Assembly: GCA_004356305.1 (NCBI GenBank)
Contig: SMXJ01000140.1
Span: 1-7,648, forward strand
DNA from: Bacteroidota bacterium
Lineage (GTDB): Bacteria; Bacteroidota; Bacteroidia; Flavobacteriales; Flavobacteriaceae
Direction of reading: 5' to 3'
DNA length: 7,648 nucleotides
This document shows, in pieces, positions 5,646 to 7,648 of the stretch. Each line of letters begins with the position of its first letter. The first letter of the stretch is position 1. Under the pieces are notes generated by a model. That model had not been told where the DNA came from, searched no databases, and saw only the letters and a list, made by a program, of their open reading frames with translations. The position numbers and the translations under genes were made by a program.

Positions 5646-7648
5646 TTGCAGGAATATTTAAAACAGTTGAATGAGGCGCAACAGGCGCCGGTATTACAGA
5701 AGGATGGAGCGATGATCGTGATTGCCGGGGCGGGATCGGGGAAGACGAGAGTGCTAACCTATCGCATCGCGTATCTGATGTCGCTAGGGGTGGATCCCTT
5801 CAATATTTTGGCACTGACCTTTACCAATAAAGCGGCTCGTGAAATGAAAAATCGGATCGCTGAAATAGTAGGCAGTAGTGAAGTGAAGAATCTTTGGATG
5901 GGAACATTTCACAGTGTTTTTGCAAAAATATTACGTTTTGAAGCCGATAAATTGGGATATCCTTCCAACTTCACCATCTACGACACTCAGGATTCCCAAA
6001 GCGTGATCCGAGCCATTATCAAAGAGTTGCAACTCGACAAGGATCTCTATAAATATAAGCAGGTGTATGCCCGTATTTCTTCCTATAAAAATAGTTTGAT
6101 CACGGTGAAGACCTATTTCAATGATCCGGAACTTATCGAGGCAGATACTATGGCGAAGATACCGCGCCTGGGAGATATTTATAAAGCCTATGTCGATAAA
6201 TGCTTTAAAGCAGGTGCTATGGATTTTGATGATCTACTTTTAAAGACCAACGAACTGCTGACCCGATTTCCGCAGGTATTGGCAAAATATCAGGATCGAT
6301 TTAGATACATTTTAGTGGATGAGTATCAGGATACCAATCACAGTCAGTACCTGATCGTAAAGGCGTTGAGTGACCGTTTTCAGAACATATGTGTGGTGGG
6401 CGATGATGCACAGAGCATCTACGCATTCCGAGGAGCTAATATCCAAAATATATTGAACTTTCAGAAGGACTATGAGGACGTGAAAGTGTACCGGCTGGAA
6501 CAAAACTACCGATCGACGAAAAACATCGTAAACGCTGCGAACAGTATCATTGAAAAAAATAAGAACCGACTTGAGAAAGTGGTGTGGACGGCCAATGATG
6601 AAGGAGATAAAATAAAGATCAATCGCAGCATGACCGATGGCGATGAAGGTCGTTTTGTCGCCGGTAATATTTTTGAATCGGCCATGAACAATCAATTGAA
6701 CTACGATAGTTTTGCCATTTTATATCGCACCAATGCACAATCACGGGCCATGGAGGATGCGCTTCGAAAAAAAGATATTCCCTATCGTATTTATGGAGGC
6801 CTGAGTTTTTATCAGCGGAAGGAGATCAAAGATGTTTTGGCATATCTACGCCTTATTCTCAATCCCAAAGATGAAGAAGCCCTCAAGCGTGTCATCAATT
6901 ATCCTGCTCGTGGGATAGGACAAACCACTATTGAGAAGTTGATCGTAGCAGCCAATCATTACGACCGTTCTATGTTTGAAGTGATGAAGGCTGTTGATAA
7001 GATCGATCTAAAGATCAATAGTGGGGCCAGGAACAAATTGCAGGACTTCACTACCATGATCGAGAGCTTTCAGGTACTCAATAGAGGCTACGATGCTTTT
7101 GAGATCGCCGAACATGTTACGAAAAATACGGGTTTGGTTCAAGAGTTAAAAAAGGAAGGAACCCCTGAAGGTATTGCCCGCATCGAAAATATTGAAGAGC
7201 TGCTCAATGGGATGCGCGATTTTGTGGAGGAGCAAAAAGAATTGGCAGATACAACGGGTTCATTGGCTGAATTTTTAGAAGATGTCGCCTTAGTGACCGA
7301 TCTGGACAATGATAACGGAGATGAAAATAAAGTGGCACTGATGACCGTACATCTGGCGAAGGGATTGGAGTTTCCATACGTATATATAGTAGGAATGGAA
7401 GAAGATCTGTTTCCAAATGGAATGAGTTTGAACACCCGGGCCGAACTGGAAGAAGAGAGACGTCTTTTTTATGTGGCAATCACCCGGGCCGAAAAACAAG
7501 CGATCTTAACTTATTGTCAAAGTCGATATCGCTGGGGTAAATTGATCGACGCGGAACCCAGCCGATTTATAGAGGAAATCGACGATAGTTATCTGGAATA
7601 TATAACCCCTGTCACAGAGCATCGCTATAAGCCATTGATAAATTCCGA
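5646..7648 (+). CDS. uvrD: UvrD/PcrA-type superfamily 1A DNA helicase, C-terminus cut by the window edge
   Basis: There are 667 intact codons plus two bases to the right edge. The product is an ATP-driven 3'-5' DNA helicase acting in nucleotide-excision and mismatch repair and in clearing stalled complexes. All SF1A motifs are present: Q motif LNEAQQAPV (8-16), Walker A AGAGSGKT (27-34), Ia LALTFTNKAA (55-64), II DEYQDT (225-230), III VGDDAQSIYAFRGA (251-264), IV QNYRSTKNIV (286-295), V VALMTVHLAKGLEF (563-576) and VI ERRLFYVAITRA (604-615). The family is usually about 730-780 aa, so only the C-terminal tail is missing. The start is TTG at 5646. The frame is open back to a TAA at 5553 but contains no ATG, and the first in-frame ATG (residue 23) would delete the Q motif. 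The N-terminal MQEYLKQLNEAQ fits the family start. No Shine-Dalgarno or clear promoter is visible. Three tandem 11-bp repeats lie just upstream. Confidence 0.93.
   Translation, partial: MQEYLKQLNEAQQAPVLQKDGAMIVIAGAGSGKTRVLTYRIAYLMSLGVDPFNILALTFTNKAAREMKNRIAEIVGSSEVKNLWMGTFHSVFAKILRFEADKLGYPSNFTIYDTQDSQSVIRAIIKELQLDKDLYKYKQVYARISSYKNSLITVKTYFNDPELIEADTMAKIPRLGDIYKAYVDKCFKAGAMDFDDLLLKTNELLTRFPQVLAKYQDRFRYILVDEYQDTNHSQYLIVKALSDRFQNICVVGDDAQSIYAFRGANIQNILNFQKDYEDVKVYRLEQNYRSTKNIVNAANSIIEKNKNRLEKVVWTANDEGDKIKINRSMTDGDEGRFVAGNIFESAMNNQLNYDSFAILYRTNAQSRAMEDALRKKDIPYRIYGGLSFYQRKEIKDVLAYLRLILNPKDEEALKRVINYPARGIGQTTIEKLIVAANHYDRSMFEVMKAVDKIDLKINSGARNKLQDFTTMIESFQVLNRGYDAFEIAEHVTKNTGLVQELKKEGTPEGIARIENIEELLNGMRDFVEEQKELADTTGSLAEFLEDVALVTDLDNDNGDENKVALMTVHLAKGLEFPYVYIVGMEEDLFPNGMSLNTRAELEEERRLFYVAITRAEKQAILTYCQSRYRWGKLIDAEPSRFIEEIDDSYLEYITPVTEHRYKPLINS

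Noticed and set aside
6312..6695. 127-codon minus-strand open frame inside uvrD
   Set aside because: It is fully antisense to motifs II-IV of the helicase and resembles no known family; a shadow frame.
7139..7499. Three overlapping minus-strand open frames near the right end
   Set aside because: They are antisense to uvrD motif V and VI coding sequence, mutually overlapping, and of low-complexity composition.
1..7648. A new defence, mobile or CRISPR-like system
   Set aside because: Every large open frame is assigned to a known family or a small conserved-type membrane protein; there are no transposase, integrase, spacer-repeat or toxin-antitoxin signatures, and the two helicases match RecG and UvrD housekeeping types.

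Overview
The window looks like core chromosome of a member of the Bacteroidota, most likely family Flavobacteriaceae. The basis is family-level recognition of the proteins (a RecG N-terminus, a UvrD/PcrA helicase, and a small membrane-anchored protein of a type I associate with this phylum), the AT-rich composition, the near absence of Shine-Dalgarno sequences, and one clear Bacteroidota-type promoter (TTTG-N20-TATGTTTG). No tRNA, rRNA, CRISPR array, insertion sequence or phage gene is visible.

Layout: (1) 1-135, minus strand: the first 45 codons of recG, running off the left edge. (2) 136-271: a short divergent intergenic region with one -7 promoter-like element and an AT-rich imperfect palindrome. 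(3) 272-3243, plus strand: a two-gene unit, a secreted M1-family zinc aminopeptidase followed, with an ATGA stop/start overlap, by a patatin-like phospholipase. (4) 3240-5414, minus strand: a membrane-anchored glutamate-synthase-like FMN/Fe-S protein (523 aa), then a 174-aa single-pass membrane protein of unknown function that has its own promoter with a palindrome over the -7 box. The patatin gene and the small membrane protein converge with overlapping stop codons. (5) 5415-5645: a 231-bp divergent intergenic region with an inverted repeat and three helically phased copies of an 11-bp repeat. (6) 5646-7648, plus strand: a UvrD/PcrA-type helicase that begins at a TTG codon and runs off the right edge. 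It is one of the two largest genes here and is easily missed because it has neither an ATG start nor a stop inside the window.

The genes do not form one pathway. RecG and UvrD are separate genome-maintenance helicases flanking a secreted peptidase/lipase pair and an orphan FMN-binding glutamate-synthase-family protein with a small membrane protein downstream. I see no convincing new defence, mobile or biosynthetic system. The points most worth following up are the palindrome over the promoter of the small membrane protein, the phased repeats before uvrD, the possible two-way terminator lying on overlapping stop codons, and the unknown reaction of the glutamate-synthase-like protein.
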